NCBI GenBank assembly: GCA_026545225.1
Contig: CM048852.1
Coordinates: 15,584,146 to 15,648,145, forward strand
DNA from: Cornus controversa
Taxonomy: Eukaryota > Streptophyta > Magnoliopsida > Cornales > Cornaceae
Length of the DNA stretch: 64,000 nucleotides
Reading direction: 5' to 3'
Part shown: positions 47,067 through 58,865 of the stretch, one piece after another
Layout of the letters: each line of letters opens with the position of its first letter
Numbering within the stretch: position 1 is the first letter of the stretch
Program-made: the position numbers and the translations under genes
Notes under the pieces: model-generated
Database searches by the model: none
Told to the model about the DNA's origin: nothing
What the model saw: only the letters and a program-made list of their open reading frames with translations

Positions 47067-47460
47067 TTAACTTGTTGTTAGAGCTTAACAAGGTCGAATA
47101 CCTAGGGACGACGGCTAAGGGTTGTATCACGTGTAGTTTCAAGATTAGTTTGAACCTTTGAGTTCAAATTCTAGAAGCGCATGTAGATATGACACAGTTG
47201 ATATGAGAACTTATGTGTGTGTGAAAGGTGTTTCCATGATAAAAATGTGAAGTACTTATGTTATAACACATGTTATCCATTATAGGTTATGTGTTGACTA
47301 GAGAATATGTTTATGTGATTAAATATATGTTGAAAAGTATGTCTTTGTGTTATGTGCAAAAATTATAACATGTTGTTATGTTGTGTAGTTATTTGATTTT
47401 GTTGAACATATAACATGTGATAACTTGTTGTATTGACCTATATCTTGAATAGATAGAGAT

Positions 47461-48480
47461 ATGCCACCTAGATGGCGAGGAGGGGCAGTTGGGGGTGGAG
47501 TACCCGAGGGAAACCGTTTGGTCACTGATATGACCACGGCCCTCCGTGACTTTGTGAGAGTAGCCGCTAATGAGGTATAACAACCGGTAGTGAAACTGGT
47601 AAAGAATGGTGTTGAAATGAGGTCCAAATTCATCACTTACTTTAAGAAATTGATGCCACCAAGCTTTGAGGGTAGTTCAGATACATTGATTGCTGATAGT
47701 TGGTTGGAGCAAGTGAAAAAGCACTTGAAAATGATGTCCATGCCTGATGATGGCTTGAAAGTCATTCTTGCTACATACTTATTTTCGGGTGGAGCTGAAC
47801 TTTGGTGGAAGTTAATGAGTGATCGATACGATGTTGAGACGATGCAATGGAAAAATTCAAGACTCTATCCCTTGAACATTATTTTCCTAGGCCAAAAAGG
47901 AGGGCTTTGAGGAAGGAGTTTGAAGATTTTTTTTATGATGGCATGACTATAATAGAGTATGAGAACAAGTTCATTTCTCTTTCATACTTCGCACCCAAAG
48001 TAGTGAGGGATGAGAAGGAAAAGATATGGAGGTTTGTTAGTGGCCTTCACTATTTAGTTAGACCATTTGTGTTAATTTTGGGTTTGAAGGTATATGCCGA
48101 GGTGGTAGAGAAGGCCTTGATACAGAAGCTGAAGTGAAAGATAGGCAAGAGAGAGGTACTGAGGCAAAGCAAGGCTCTGAAAGTGGCTTTAGAGGGGCAT
48201 GCAAAGAAGAAGTTCAAGGGTGGTTCTTCTCATACAATGGGTTCAGTGGGATAGCCGATGACACATTCTACACCTACTATTCCCTTGTCCTTGATATATG
48301 CTAGAGCTGAGGTAGTGTGCTACAAGTGTAATCAACCGGGGCACTACAAGTCTGATTGTCCTTCGAGAGCACCCATGAGATCCCCTCAGAGTCAGCCTAG
48401 CATGATGACTTGCTTTGGTTATGGGCAGTAGGGGCACATGAGGAGGGAGTGTCCATAGCAGGGTAGGGATGCTTAGGGTG
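47461..48480 (+). pseudogene. Gag of element E
   Basis: ATG at 47461 (MPPRWRGGAVGGGVPEGN), a stop before 47581, then the gag core (LIADSWLEQVKKHLKMMS, LFSGGAELWWKLMSDRYD), a frameshift near 47850, and a CCHC zinc knuckle CYKCNQPGHYKSDC near 48320. Same family as D, with different lesions. Confidence 0.82.
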
Positions 48481-48519
48481 GTCAGGCCCAACAATAGAGG
48501 CCAGCTCAAACCGTGACTG

Positions 48520-49800
48520 CACGACGCCCATCTCTATGACACTATATCGGATGGCACTAGCGGAGTTGGTGGAGTTAAAATGTCAATTGGATGACTTGAA
48601 AGCTAAAGGATTTATTAGACCGAGTGTGTCACCATGGGGAGCACCAGTCTTGTTTGCAAAGAAGAAAGATGGTCCTTTGAGATTGTGCATTGATTACTGA
48701 AATTTGAATCATGTGACAATCAAGAACAAGTATATGTTGCCGATGATAAATGACCTATTTGATCACTTGAAAGGACCTCAATACTTCTCAAAAATTAATT
48801 TAAGGTCGGGTTACTATCAATTGAAGGTGAATGATGAGGACATTCATAAAATAGCTTTTGTATATGGTATGGACACTATGAGTTCCTTGTAATGTCATTC
48901 GGTTTGACTAATGCACCAGCGGCATTGATGGACTTGATGAACTGTGCATTCCATGTGTACCTTGATACATTTTTGGTAGTGTTTGTTGGTGACATACTTG
49001 TATACTCATCTTCGGAGGAGGAGCATGAGTTACATTTGAGGATAATTTTGCCAATCCTTAGAGAGCACCGATTTTATGTTAAATATGAGAAGTGCGAATT
49101 TTGGCTCCAAGAGGTATAATTCCTTGGGCATGTTGTTTCTGGAGGTGGAGTATCAGTTGATCCATCTAAGATCGAGGCTGTGATGTGTTGGGAAAGTCTG
49201 AAGAGTGTTTTTGAGATTTAGAGTTTTATTGGTTTGGCAGGCTTCTATAGAAGGTTTGTGAAAGACTTCTCTAGTATTGCAGCACCTATGACACGACTCA
49301 CTCGTAAGGGTGTAAAGTTTGTGTGGAATAAAGCATGTGAGTTAGCCTTTCAGGAATTGAAGAAACGGTTTACCACAACCCCTATTTTTGTGATACCTGA
49401 GCGTGGATTAGGGTATGCGATTTATTGTGATGCTTCAGGGAGTGGACTAGGTTATGTGTTGGTGCAATGTGACGAAGTAGTTGTTTACGGGTCTAGACAA
49501 TTAAGGACTCACGAGCTTAACTATCCTACGCATGACCTAGCCTAAAGCTAGTAGCGGTGATCTTTTGCTCTAAAAGGGTGGAGATACTACTTGTATGGTG
49601 AGAGATTCGAAGTGTATTCGGATCACAAAAGCCTCAAATACCTTTTCTCCCAAAAGGAATTGAACATGAGACAGAGGCGATGAGTTGAGTATATGGAGGA
49701 TTACAATTTTTGATTTACAATACCATCCAGGGAATGCAAATGTAGTGGCGGATGTATTGAACAGGAAGTCTTATAGGACTCTAGCTAGTATAGCCATCCG
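48520..49800 (+). pseudogene. Reverse transcriptase and RNase H of element E
   Basis: RT follows gag directly at about 48520 because the protease seen in D is deleted. RT blocks include [17 protein letters not shown] and [10 protein letters not shown], where the second position of the catalytic D-D pair's first Asp is Gly. RNase H blocks include RGLGYAIYCDASGSGLG (49405-49455), LNYPTHDLA and [20 protein letters not shown]. Stops and frameshifts occur near 48700, 48880, 49118 and 49545. Confidence 0.85.
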
Positions 49801-50940
49801 GGAATGAAAAATGATGGAAGATTTCTCGGAGTTGGGATTGTACTTCAGTGATGACAATAAGCTAGCTACGTTATTTAGCTTGGTAGCTCAACCTATGCTT
49901 GTGAGCAGGGTGATTGAGGCACAGAAGAGGGATAATGAGTTGGAGCCTATTCACTCACAGATTAGTAGTGGTACAACAGTAGCGAGTTAGACCTTATATT
50001 TCGATGGAGATCTATAATTAAGAGGATTGATGCTAGTTCCTTGTGATTGTAGTGACGATGTATTACCAGAATTTCATCATTCTCATTTTACAGTTCATCC
50101 TGGTGGAACCAAATGTACCACAATGTGAGATGCCAATATGTGTGGCGAGGTATGAAGAAGGATGTGTCACAGTTTGTGACGAGATGTCTTACTTGTCAGC
50201 ATGTCAAGGTTAAATATCAAAAGCCAGCTAGGTTGTTACAACCATTGCCAGTGGTAAAGTGGAAATGAGAAAATATTACCATGGATTTTGTGACGAGTAT
50301 TCCGAGATCAAACAAGGGTAACGATACTGTTTGGGTTGTCGTGGACAGATTGACCAAAATAGCTCACTTTTTGCCTATGAAGTTGAATGATGATGTGAAG
50401 AGGTTTAGCAAGCAATATGTAAAGCAGATTGTGATGTTACATGGGGTTCTAGTGTTTTATGTATCATATAGGGATCCACGGTTTACTTCAAGATTCTGGC
50501 AGGGATTCCAGCTAGTATTGGACACCGAGTTGCATTTTAGCACAACATTCGTTCCTCAGCCTAATGGGTAGTTAGAGCGTACTATCCAGATATTGGAGGA
50601 TATGTTTCGTGCTTGTATTCTTGATTTTAGCGGTGGTTGGGAGGACCATTTGGCACTTATGGAGTTTGCTTACAACAATAGTTATTAGGCTAGTATTGAG
50701 ATGGCACCATTTGAGGCATTGTATGGAAGACCTTGTAGATCTCCAGTTTGTTGGACTGATGTGGGTGAGACCGTAGCCTTAGGACCAGATATTGTACATG
50801 AGACTATAGAAAAGATCAAGTTAATTAAACAGAGATTGTTAACAGCTCAGAGTAGACAAAAGAGCTATGCCGATCAGAGGAGGAGACCGTTATCCTTTGA
50901 GGTAAGAGAAAATGTGTTTCTGAAGGTTTCACCATAGAAA
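49800..50940 (+). pseudogene. Integrase of element E
   Basis: Zinc-finger region is present in broken frame (50080-50240), then the core: ENITMDFVTSIPRSNKGNDT, VWVVVDRLTKIAHFLP, SYRDPRFTSRFWQGF, LERTIQILEDMFRACI and MAPFEALYGRPCRSP. The D-D-E residues can be placed, but stops lie near 50571 and 50690. Confidence 0.83.
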
Positions 50941-50943
50941 GGA

Positions 50944-51300
50944 TTGATGAGTTTTGGGCAGAGTGGTAAGTTATCGCCTAAATATATTAGACTATTTGAG
51001 ATTATTGAGTGTGTTGGTGAGGTGGCCTATATATTCGCTTTGCCACCACAATTAGAAAAGGTTCACAATGTATTTCATGTTTCGATGTTGAAGAAATACA
51101 AACCTGATCCATCACGTGTTCTAAGTTAGGTAAACATTGAGGTTGATGAGGATGTCACCTATAAGGAGAGACTAGTTCAGATTGTTAATGTTAGAGAGTA
51201 AGTTCTGAGGGGTAAGACCATTTCGTTGGTTAAGGTTTTGTGGCATCATCATAATGTTGAGGAGGCTACTTGGGAGTGAAATCCTTTTAAGTTGAGTAGG
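50944..51300 (+). pseudogene. Integrase C-terminus and chromodomain of element E
   Basis: LSPKYIRLFEIIECVGEVAY and HNVFHVSMLKKYKPDPSRVL, then a stop at 51129 and a chromodomain-like VLRGKTISLVKVLWHHHNVE followed by EATWE (about 51205-51280). The chromodomain places E in the chromovirus branch. Confidence 0.82.
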
Positions 51301-51301
51301 A

Positions 51302-52310
51302 TGTAAGAACTATGACCATTTTTGGCTGGTTTTTCTTTAATTTCATTTATTGTCATATTAATATTTTTGGCTGGTTTTATATTTTAAATATAAAATATAC
51401 GTTAAGAGAACTTATTTGAGGTTTGGGAAAGTTTTCAGAGCGTCAGCAAAAAATGATTTTTTCGGGTTCGGTTGACCAGGCACGGGTCTAGAAAATCTAA
51501 AAGTGTTAGAATGACACAAAATTCGGATGGTAGCTTAAATAAAATATTTGACATGCTGCAAAATTAATTTTGTGTCAATAAGAATTACAGAACTTAAAAA
51601 CTGAGCCCAAGAAGGTTTAGTGAAAAAGTAGTGGCACTTTTGGAAATAAGTGAAGGTTAAATTCTATAAATAGCAAAAAAATGACCCAACTCTCATTTCT
51701 CATTCTTCTCAGCCGAATGGAGCAATATATATATATATATATCATCTTTTTCACTTCTTCATTGAATTAGAAGGCCTTCGGGTGAGAATTGGGCAACGCC
51801 GAAGAAGAGAGAAACGGTCTACGCACTAAGGGCTCGAGTTTGATCCGTCCGGAATTAATTTCACTGAAAGTTAAGTTTTTTGGTGAGAATTGAAAAAATC
51901 ATTTGAAAGCTCTTCCAAATTAAGATAAGGATGCCTAACCCATAAAATTTGGGAGTTTTGTGAGTATATTGGTTGTTAAGGCATCCAATTAATTATATGG
52001 GATAGTTAGATATTTTTCAATAGTAAAGCATGCTTAATTATGCCAGTTAATGAATTTTCTATGTCTAATGATGCATTACATGTTTATAAGTGTATTAGAT
52101 GATAATGTGATCATGTTGAGATTGAATTGGGGGATAATTATGTGTATACATGTACAATTGTGAAAGTGACACTTATGTGTTTGATGAAATGTCTTGGAAG
52201 TATGTTTAATTGCAATACATGTTTAATTGTCAATATGATTGATATGAAATGTGAAGAATATGTAACATGTTCAATGTGGATGCATGAGATGTTATTTGGG
52301 AAAATGTGGA
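51302..52310 (+). repeat. 3' LTR of element E, left piece
   Basis: Starts TGTAAGAACTATGACC and follows the 5' LTR for 1009 bp with small indels, then is cut by A2 inside 'gggaaaatgtgga'. The 5' LTR equivalent (about 45504-45520) is uninterrupted. Confidence 0.85.
52306..52310. other. Target-site duplication of A2 (left copy)
   Basis: gtgga before the TGATAAGTG of the 5' LTR; gtgga again at 63961-63965. The undisturbed site in E's 5' LTR reads gggaaaatgtgaaaacatg. Confidence 0.92.
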
Positions 52311-53657
52311 TGATAAGTGTTCAATTCTATGCATTTGAACCCTCTTTATTGCATATGTTAGTTCCGTTTCTACGTTTAATGAGATATGTTTACGGTATTT
52401 TTGTGTTTTTGAGGTATTGCAGGTCTTGTAGTGAAAGGAGCAAAGTTTGAGGCTATTTGCAGCTGAAGAACAAAAATCAGAATTGCAGCCAAGGCATCTC
52501 GATCAATCGAGATGTTGATCTCAATCAATCGAGATCTCGATTGATCGAGATTCTGCAGAAGCCACTTGCCCACTTCCTCACCTGCTCTCCCACTTGCAAC
52601 AAAATCTCCCTTTTTGCATGACTTAGGGGGATTGTCTGACTTGAACAAGACCCTTGGGGACCTTCTTGATACAAGGGATATATATATTGATATATATATA
52701 TATGGTGGGCCCCAAGGTTGAAAAAGGAAGCCTTAAAGTACCAAAAAGCCACATATCTCTCAACACACATCAGACATCCATGGGAGACATTCGGGAGAGG
52801 AAGAGGAGAAGTTGAACCAGACCAAGAAGCTTCACTTTCTTCATCAATGGAAGAGTGCAAGGCAACCATGAGCAACTAACTCTTCTACTAGGGTGTTGGT
52901 TTCAACCCCTAGCCATGTAAACTTGTTCATCTTTGTAGCACTTGGGATTTGTAATTAAATGTTGATTATTTAGCCTAGTGATCATGTACACTAATACATT
53001 TCTTTTATATATTCATATGATTTTGGTTTTATTCTTGTCTTAGAGTATAATCTTCATGTGAATGCACAACATTTGCATATTCCACAAGAAGTGCAAATGA
53101 TGGCTAGATAATGGTGTTTAAATGAATGTGTTGTGTTTGTTTGTATAAACCATGCCAAGATAAGGAAGCTTGGATGCATGTAGGTTTACTTAGAGAGTAG
53201 GGTAATTAGGTAGTTAGTTAGGTTAAAGAGCTATGCTTGTTGAAGATGGATTATGATAGGTGGACAAACACATTGATCTTTTGATATGTCATTGAGGTCA
53301 CAAGCCTAATGACATTGTTAGGCATTTAATTAATGAATCTCATGCTTGCTACACTTATGAACATGTGAATGGCTAGTGGTGGAAACCAACCCTAGTTCTC
53401 TCTCCCATCCTTTGCTCTTTAATTTTATTGTTATTACATTCATGCAATAGTTTATAAACAAAAATTCAAAAATCTATTTTTAGGATTAAAGTGGAATTAA
53501 TCTTTCTTTAAGACAATTGCGACTAGTCCTCGTGGGATCGATACCCTCTATATAGAACCTTATCTACAAAGATTCGTGCTCTTGCGAGTGGTTAAATTAT
53601 ATTTTGATAAAAAGGGCAAAATTAAGCTTACAATATAATCCGAGTTTAGCCACACCA
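52311..53657 (+). repeat. 5' LTR of A2 (1347 bp)
   Basis: TGATAAGTG...CCACACCA. Three near-palindromic motifs at 52498-52551 and a TATA-like tatatatattgatatatata at about 52679-52702 followed by gtgggcccc. Confidence 0.92.
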
Positions 53658-53663
53658 AAATTT

Positions 53664-53681
53664 TGGCGCAGTTGCCGGGGA
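53664..53681 (+). other. Primer binding site of A2
   Basis: TGGCGCAGTTGCCGGGGA, one mismatch from the tRNA-Asp-type PBS of Athila elements (TGGCGCCGTTGCCGGGGA), six bases after the 5' LTR. Confidence 0.85.
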
Positions 53682-53943
53682 CTACGGTGTAATTGTCGCC
53701 TTTGGAAGATTAAATCTGGTTTAATTCTTAGGCTAGAAATTCTTTCATTCTTTTTGTATATATCTTGTTCTTATTTCTCAAATTTCTTGATTTTAGGTAT
53801 ACCACATAGCGGGCATCTAAAGAATTAAAGTTGGAACCCTTTGTGAGTATAAAGTCTAAAATTGGTGGTTTGAGTTCATTCATTTTTTTTTGTATATATT
53901 ATTGTTTATTTTTCGTATTGAGGTGTTGTTCTACTATTAATGC

Positions 53944-55890
53944 ATGCTAGGTAGACGGTCCTTGTCACTTCCATTGCTTCCGTGTAATATTGAACTTGAA
54001 CGAACACTTAGACAACGTAGAGGAACCTCTAGGGACCCTATATTGCCTAGGACTGAAAACATGGACCCAAATGAGAGACAACCTCCCGGACTACCTCCTT
54101 TTAATCATGAACAACCACCTCCACCTCCACCTCCTCAAGGAGAGTTGCTTATGGACTTTTACCTTCCGACTACATTTGAAGCACCTTCATGTATTCAATT
54201 TTCGGATGTAGCGGCAAATCAATTCGAAATAAAGTCCTCCACCATCAATCTTCTTAATAGCTTCCATGGTCTCCCTAATGAGGATCCATACCGGCACTTA
54301 GATTACTTCCTTTCTGTGTGTTCCACCATTCCTGTACCACACTTTACGGAGGATGATCTAAAGCTGCGTATGTTCCCATTCTCCCTAAAAGATAAAGGTA
54401 GAAGTTGGTTCAATTCTTTAGAACCTAACTCAATCCATTCTTGGGAGGAGATGCAAATAGAGTTCTTAAAAAAATACTTCCCAATGGGAAAGACGAGTGA
54501 TATTCGGAGAGCAATCACCGAATTCACCCAAATTGATCAAGAACAATTTCATGAGACGTGGGAGAGATTAAAAGATCTTCTTAAATCTTGTCTGCATCAT
54601 GCTGTCCCAAAATGGCAGCTAGTGCAAAGTTTTTACGATGGGGTGAGTGAGCAACATAGACAAATGATAGACTCCGCGTGTGGAGGTGGATACCTTTTGA
54701 AAAGCCCCGATGAGGCATGGAAACTTTTTCAAACCCTAAGCAACAATTCTGCTCAACGCTCCTCCACTAGGAAAGGGAAGGCCACCCAACCTTGTAGATG
54801 AGTGCATGAAATTTCACGGGTAGATGAGGTTGCCATGCAAGTAGAAGCCTTATCCTGACAAATGGACCTAATCATAAAAAATAGGCTGCCTACTCCAAGC
54901 CAACCTGTTCAAAATCAGGAAGGATGTTCGTTTTGCTATAGTACTTCACATTTCGTGCGAGATTGTCCTATTGCCGGGCAATCTCCCGATTATGCTCAAG
55001 AGCAAGCGAATGCCTTGTACTCTAAACAAATGAATGATCCATATTCAAACACGTACAATCCTGGTTATAAGAATCATCCGGTTTTTTCATGGAAACCTCA
55101 ATAATCAAGTCCCTCTTTTCAAGGGCAAAATTCTTTCAATTCCCAATCTCAACAGCCTCAATATAGGCCAAACCCTCAACCTTACCATCAAAGATCCAAT
55201 TACCAACAACCACCACCTCCTCCGAGAAGCCAAGGCTTTGAAGAAAGAGTGATAAGCAATCTTGAGGCTAATACCCGCTTATTGCAAACTCACTCTCAAT
55301 CAATCTCTAAGCTTGAAGCTAATGCTCAATCTATGGCTAGGTTACAAGCTCAAATCGGGCAACTAGCCAATGCCCTAAATAGAAGGGAGGAAGGTAAGTT
55401 GCCGAGTCAACCGGTGGCTAATCCTAAGGGTGTTCATATGATTGAAGATCCATTATCTTCATCTTGTAATACTCCTCCGGAGCAAGTTCAATCAATCACC
55501 ACCTTAAGGAGTGGTAAAGTCATCAATTCCAAGGTAGGAGAGGAAGAGAGAAAGGAATTCCAAGAGCAACCCAAAAATCCAAAAGAATCCCAATTAAATC
55601 CAAAATTGTTTCCGTTAAATCCAAATGTGCATAACATCCCATTAAATCCAAAAGGAAAGGCAAGTGAAGTTGTGTCGTCATCAATTCCAAATCTTGACAC
55701 TTCTTTTGAACCTCCGATTCCTTTTCCTCAAAGATTGAAGGAACCTTCTCATTTTGGGAAGCAAGGAGAGAAAATCCAAGACATGATGGAGATCTTCAAA
55801 CAAGTAAAAATCAATCTCCCTCTCCTTGATGCTATCCGGAAAATTCCCTCCTATGCTAAATTCTTGAAGGACTTGTGCACTCAAAAGTGA
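53944..55890 (+). pseudogene. Gag of A2 (Athila type), with three in-frame stops
   Basis: First ATG at 53944. N-terminal part is proline-rich (residues 38-61), followed by the gag domain (INLLNSFHGLPNEDPYRHLD, LRMFPFSLKDKGRSWFNSL, AITEFTQIDQEQFHETWERL) to 54801, where a TGA stops it. The same frame goes on through stops near 54858 and 55103 with a zinc knuckle (CSFCYSTSHFVRDC, about 54928), a Q/N/P-rich tract, a coiled coil (SISKLEANAQSMARLQAQIG) and a C-terminal region to 55890. Despite the stops the domain order and length are those of an Athila gag. Confidence 0.87.
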
Positions 55891-58097
55891 AAATCTAGGA
55901 ATAATGCTCCTAAGAAAGTCCTCTTAACTGAGCACATAAGCTCCATTTTCCAACACCAAGCCCCTCCTAAATTCAAAGATCCGGGTGCTCCGACCATTTC
56001 GTGCACCATCGGAAATCAATCTTTGAAAAGGCACTTCTTGATTTAGGGGCTAGTGATTCGTGTGTGAGTGTGACTCAAAAAGTATATCAATTAAAATTTT
56101 CCACACTTCGCAATAGAACGAATTCCTTGCAGAATAGGGTTATCGAAAGGGGTATCGTACCTCAGGGATTATGGTCTGATGAGTTGGAAGACAGAACTAA
56201 TTCTAATTAAATTTATAAGAAAAGAATTCTAATTTTTAAACTAATTAAAAAGATAAAATAAAATAAATCAAAGTAAACAAGATAGTGAAGATAATAGGAG
56301 AGAAACCTAGGGTGTTTGACTTCACCACTAACTCCACAATCAATGGTCAATTGAATCAACTATAGGGGAATTACATCATGCATAAGTGGTGTCGGTGGCT
56401 ACAAGCTCACCTTCATCCGTCAAGAAGATAACATATGATTAAGGCTAAGTCATGGACTATCTTCGATTGGCATGGGCCATTTGCCTAACTACTCTAATCT
56501 AGGGTGCAGTATGGTTCATCTTCTCTAGGCATAATCCATCAAAGCTCATAACAATATATTCAGTGATTACCATTGTGTAATAATCTTTCTCATGATCACA
56601 GAAAATAAGAGAGATTGAGTTCAATAACAACAACTAAATATCTAAGACAAGATAAGAAATCATTGAGATTGAATTTACAAGACTTTTATTGCTCAATTCC
56701 TTAATAAGAATCCTCACAATTACACAATCTATGCATGTATATAAAGGTCCCCAATAATTAAAACAATCAAATCATTGATGCTTTGTTAGGGCTACATCAA
56801 AACCCTAGTGGATGAACTAGCCGCTCATGGTAGAAGAAGAAGCTTCAACTGTTGAGGAAGAAGACATCATCTTTCTGAATTACGCGTATGACTTTGTTCT
56901 CCAATGGCTCTGCAATATGTTTTTGTTCTCTTCTCAGCCCTCTCAGACTCTCCAATCTCTGTGTAAGTTCTCTCTCTTCAGCCCCCAAGTCTTCACTTTA
57001 TTCCTCAAGAGAATACACCAAAGTCCTAATCCAATTAGGAATAAATTAGGGTTTCCCGCAGCACTAATCAGGTGAGTTTTTCCTGCTGACTTCGGCCCGA
57101 CTTTTGACCCATTAGAAGTTCGATTTACGGAATTTTCATGAAATACAAAAGTGTGCAGAATCAAATTTCGTTCAACCCCTACGCGAAAATAATGTTGATT
57201 TGAGGCTCCGAAATAAGACTTCTGGTCCGTTTTCCAAAACGGGATTAAGACTGTATTATGCGCAGATTTGGGCTTCAGGCCCGAAACCTTCTTAAGCAGC
57301 TGTAATTCTCTTGGACCTCTTTCTTGGGCTGATTTGAGTTGAAATAAATGGTTGAGTGAATTTCCTTGATGTAGGCTTCATCTCACCATCTTGGATGTCT
57401 TCTTTAAAAACCCAAAAGCACGGTTTTAACTGAAATAATCATTAAGGCCCTGAAAATACAGAAAACACTAAAACAAAGTAAAATCACAAAATAATCTATC
57501 ACTAAGAGAATAAAATACATAAGTTAAGAGGCTAGAATGCGTAACATTCAACGCCTATCAGCTAGTGTCAATTTGCTTCCATTCTCAGTTTACAAACAAC
57601 TAGGTTTGGGGGAACTTAAGCATGCCACGGTTGTGTTGCAACTTGCCGACTGCTCGGTGAAGTAACCACATGGCATAATTGAGGATGTAATCATTCAAGT
57701 GGACAAATTCTATTTTCTGGTGGACTTCATAATCCTTGATACGGAACCGGTCCAAAATCTGAATCGACATATTCCTATCATTCTAGGTCGTCCATTTTTG
57801 GCCACGGCAAACGCTTGCGTTAATTACCATACCGGAGTGATGGACATCTCTTTCGGGAATATGAAAGTCCGCTTGAACATCTTCAATGCTTCCCACCACA
57901 CATCCGAAGACGAAAGTGAGTACTTTTGTGTCGATGTAGTGGAAGACCTTGTTCAAGAAGTACTTCCTTCTATTCTTTCTAAGGATCCTTTAGAGGTATG
58001 CCTAAATCACTTCAACTATGATGATTTTGACATTGAGCAATCCATATGTGAAGTCAACATGCTCGATGTCACTACTGTCATGGATTTGCCTAATTAG
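55891..58097 (+). pseudogene. Aspartic protease region of A2, split by a solo LTR
   Basis: 55,9xx gives FKDPGAPTISCTIGNQSFEK and ALLDLGAS, the Athila-type active-site stretch (D-L-G-A-S). It is cut at 56053. After the solo LTR (56054-57560) it resumes SVNLLPFSVYKQLGLGELKH, then a stop near 57665, IPIILGRPFLATANACVNYH and MDISFGNMKVRLNIFNA. The last part (57980-58097, DIEQSICEVNMLD) is the acidic linker that precedes RT in Athila pol; RT itself is missing. Confidence 0.83.
56054..57560 (-). mobile_element. Solo LTR of an Athila-like element inserted in the A2 protease
   Basis: 1507 bp flanked by gctag (56049-56053 and 57561-57565). On the minus strand it starts TGATAGGCGTTGAATG and shares the terminal pattern of the A1/A2/A3 LTRs, including the block corresponding to 'gggatcgataccctctatat'. 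No internal sequence or second LTR is present, so it is a solo LTR left by LTR-LTR recombination. Excising it in silico rejoins the protease frame. Confidence 0.87.
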
Positions 58098-58109
58098 AGA
58101 GTTCCTAGA

Positions 58110-58293
58110 GAACCCTTTCCTCCGTTGGTTAATTCCGTCGCTCCCCACGGAGTGGTGGAATTAAAGGACTTGAAAGACGGCTCGTTGTTCAAAGTAAACG
58201 GGCAGCGCTTAAAAGTATGCGTGGATGACCAAGTTACCACCGAATACGTGGATGGCGTCACTTTGACGGATCCCGTATATTTTGACTCGTGAG
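58110..58293 (+). pseudogene. Integrase C-terminal tail of A2
   Basis: The frame reads APHGVVELKDLKDGSLFKVN followed by GQRLK, the block that ends Athila pol after integrase (PHG..E..D...G..FKVNGQRLK), then VTTEYVDGVTLTDPVYFDS and a TGA near 58290. It proves that this element once had a full pol and that RT through the integrase core were removed by deletion. Confidence 0.75.
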
Positions 58294-58464
58294 CCGATCC
58301 GGACGTCGTGCCATAGACGTGTAAGGTGGCAAAGTCATGGTAGCTATCATGCTTCCATGATGTCCCTTTTTAATCCAAAGTAGGTTTTGTATCTAAGCAA
58401 TTTTGTATCTAAGTCCCAAAAATCCAAGTCCATGAAGCATAACTTAAGCTGGCTAGTTTTGAGC

Positions 58465-58865
58465 ATCTCGATTGATCGAAACCAAGATCTCGATCAATCG
58501 AGATTTCGATTGATCGAGATCTCAGTCTCTATTGATCGAGATATTGTAGAGAGTTGCCAAATCCAAAGTCCCGAGAGGTAGTATTCTTCGATAGCATTTT
58601 GATAGGTCCTCGATCGATTGAAATTTCGATTGATCGAAATGGGATTTCGATTGATCAAAGTAAAATCTCGATTAATCGAAGTAAAGTCTCGATTGATCGA
58701 AATAAAATCTCGATTAATTGAATAAATCTCGATTGATCGAAGGAAAAATCTCGATTCATCGAAGCAGATCTCGATTGAGCGAAGCTGATCTCGATTGATC
58801 GAAGTGGGATTTCGATCAATCAAAATCTCGATTGATCGAGATGCACATCTCGATCAATTGAGATG
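58465..58865. repeat. Array of 17 near-palindromic ctcgattgatcgag motifs in A2
   Basis: Motifs recur every 14-30 bp from 58467 to 58863, in both orientations (ctcgattgatcgag / ctcgatcaatcgag) and with single-base variants (for example cgattaatcg, cgattcatcg). The same motif makes the small arrays in the A1 and A2 LTRs. The spacer around it is non-coding. Confidence 0.92.

Larger units (their letters stand above)
44516..52310 (+). mobile_element. Element E: Tekay-type chromovirus (Ty3/gypsy), degenerate; 3' LTR split by A2
   Basis: Order: 5' LTR (44516-47052), PBS, gag, RT, RNase H, integrase, chromodomain, purine-rich tract and the first 1009 bp of the 3' LTR (51302-52310). The 3' LTR continues at 63966 after element A2. 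The bases before the 5' LTR (44511-44515, aggat) should be the TSD, whose partner is beyond the window. The protease region is deleted, and many stops break pol, so E is dead. Confidence 0.87.

Noticed and set aside
53664..53681. tRNA-like sequence (also at 12351, 27745 and 5369)
   Set aside because: These are primer binding sites complementary to tRNA 3' ends; no cloverleaf can be formed around them.
58494..58823. 109-residue minus-strand frame across the palindromic array
   Set aside because: The S-I-N-R-D repeat in the translation is the product of the tandem motif in one frame; no start context or domain.
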